A stretch of 5,640 nucleotides of DNA from positions 1 to 5,640 of the forward strand of contig JAUZEX010000806.1 in NCBI GenBank assembly GCA_030838815.1. Direction: 5' to 3'. The translations under genes were made by a program, and so were the position numbers. Positions 4,932 to 5,640 of the stretch are shown here, piece by piece. The first letter of the stretch is position 1; the number at the start of each line of letters is the position of its first letter. The DNA is from Actinomycetota bacterium (lineage in GTDB: Bacteria > Actinomycetota > Acidimicrobiia > IMCC26256 > BP-133). The notes under the pieces are model-generated. The model was not told the DNA's origin and searched no databases. It was given only the letters and a program-made list of their open reading frames with translations.

Positions 4932-5640
4932 ATGGGTGACTTCTCGCTGGCGCTGAACGAGGACCAGCTGCAGATCCAGAAGTGGGTCCACGAGTTCGCC
5001 GAGCGGACCATCCGTCCCGCCGCCGCCGAGTGGGACGAGCGGGAGGAGACGCCCTGGCCGATCATCCAGGAGGCGGCCAAGATCGGGCTCTACGGCTGGG
5101 AGTCGATGGCCCAGTTCTTCGCCGACCCCACCGGGCTCACCATGGGGATCGTCAACGAGGAGCTGTTCTGGGGTGACGCCGGCATCGCCCTGGCGATCCT
5201 GGGGACGGGCCTCGGCGTGGCCGGCATCATGAACAACGGCACGCCCGAGCAGATCATGACCTGGATCCCCCAGTGCTTCGGCACTGCCGAAGACGTGAAG
5301 CTGGCTGCCTTCTGCGTCACGGAGCCCGGCGCCGGCTCCGACGTGTCGTCGCTGCGCACCCGGGCCAAGAAGGACGGCGACGACTGGGTCCTCAACGGCA
5401 CGAAGTGCTTCATCACCAACGGTGGCATCGCCGACGTCCACGTGGTCGTGGCCACCGTCGACCCCTCCCTCGGCGCCCGGGGCCAGGCCTCCTTCGTCGT
5501 GCCTCCGGGCACGCCCGGCCTGAGCCAGGGCAAGAAGGAGAAGAAGATGGGCATCCGGGCCAGCCACACGGCCGAGGTCATCTTCGACGACGTGCGCATC
5601 CCGTCGGCCTGCCTGCTGGGCGGCGAGGAGAAGCTCGAGG
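4932..5640 (+). CDS. Acyl-CoA dehydrogenase, N-terminal 236 residues (runs off the right edge)
   Basis: The frame is open from the ATG at 4932 to the end of the window. The enzyme oxidises the alpha-beta bond of an acyl-CoA using FAD and passes electrons to electron-transfer flavoprotein, as in fatty-acid or branched-chain amino-acid breakdown. Residues 5-120 are the helical N-terminal domain (LNEDQLQIQKWVHEFAERTIRPAAAEWD, then GLTMGIVNEELFWGDAGIALAI). CVTEPGAGSDVSS (128-140) is the family signature that contacts flavin and substrate. GTKCFITNGG (156-165) and KKMGIRASHTAEVIFDDVRIP (204-224) are the mid beta-domain motifs. The C-terminal helical domain, with the catalytic Glu expected in many members, lies outside the window, some 150-170 residues judging by the usual family length of 380-410. 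The start is supported by GGAG at 4918-4921 and by the family-typical N-terminus. It is a separate transcription unit behind its own promoter and operator candidate. The acyl substrate cannot be told from this half. Confidence 0.96.
   Translation, partial: MGDFSLALNEDQLQIQKWVHEFAERTIRPAAAEWDEREETPWPIIQEAAKIGLYGWESMAQFFADPTGLTMGIVNEELFWGDAGIALAILGTGLGVAGIMNNGTPEQIMTWIPQCFGTAEDVKLAAFCVTEPGAGSDVSSLRTRAKKDGDDWVLNGTKCFITNGGIADVHVVVATVDPSLGARGQASFVVPPGTPGLSQGKKEKKMGIRASHTAEVIFDDVRIPSACLLGGEEKLE

Noticed and set aside
3198..5567. Minus-strand open frame of 789 codons antisense to the PD-(D/E)XK-like gene and the acyl-CoA dehydrogenase
   Set aside because: It overlaps two well-supported genes and crosses their terminator and promoter, and its Gly/Arg/Val-rich sequence has no recognisable domain.

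Overview
This is a GC-rich window (about 70% by eye) with actinobacterial gene style. Coding is dense, third positions are mostly G or C, hairpins lack U-tracts, and TAnnnT -10 boxes lie close to the genes. The acyl-CoA dehydrogenase and the type-B esterase read like actinomycete proteins. A high-GC Actinomycetota, perhaps Acidimicrobiia, is my inference; no rRNA or tRNA is present to settle it.

Layout, left to right. (1) 2-559, plus strand: the C-terminal end of an unrecognised protein, a disordered linker followed by an Ala/Glu/Arg-rich coiled coil. (2) 560-842: a non-coding gap between two convergent genes, holding three near-identical copies of a 55-nt hairpin unit. (3) 843-2324, minus strand: a complete type-B carboxylesterase with its full catalytic triad. 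(4) 2325-2487: an intergenic stretch with a 12-bp perfect palindrome and a 17-bp-stem hairpin. (5) 2488-2973, minus strand: a small secreted cupredoxin-fold protein in which three of the four usual copper ligands appear to be replaced. (6) 2974-3131: a divergent promoter region. (7) 3132-4787, plus strand: a two-domain protein with a degenerate PD-(D/E)XK nuclease-like N-terminus, a Pro/Ala linker of about 165 residues and a conserved C-terminal domain. (8) 4795-4831: a hairpin terminator. (9) 4863-4902: a strong sigma-70-type promoter overlapped by a 14-bp palindromic operator candidate. (10) 4932-5640, plus strand: the first 236 residues of an acyl-CoA dehydrogenase that runs off the window.

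The genes look like separate transcription units rather than one pathway. The esterase and the dehydrogenase are ordinary metabolic enzymes. Three things deserve attention: the hairpin repeat array between convergent genes, the ligand-less cupredoxin, and the nuclease-fold protein with a broken active-site motif. I see no CRISPR array, transposase, phage gene or recognisable defence operon.
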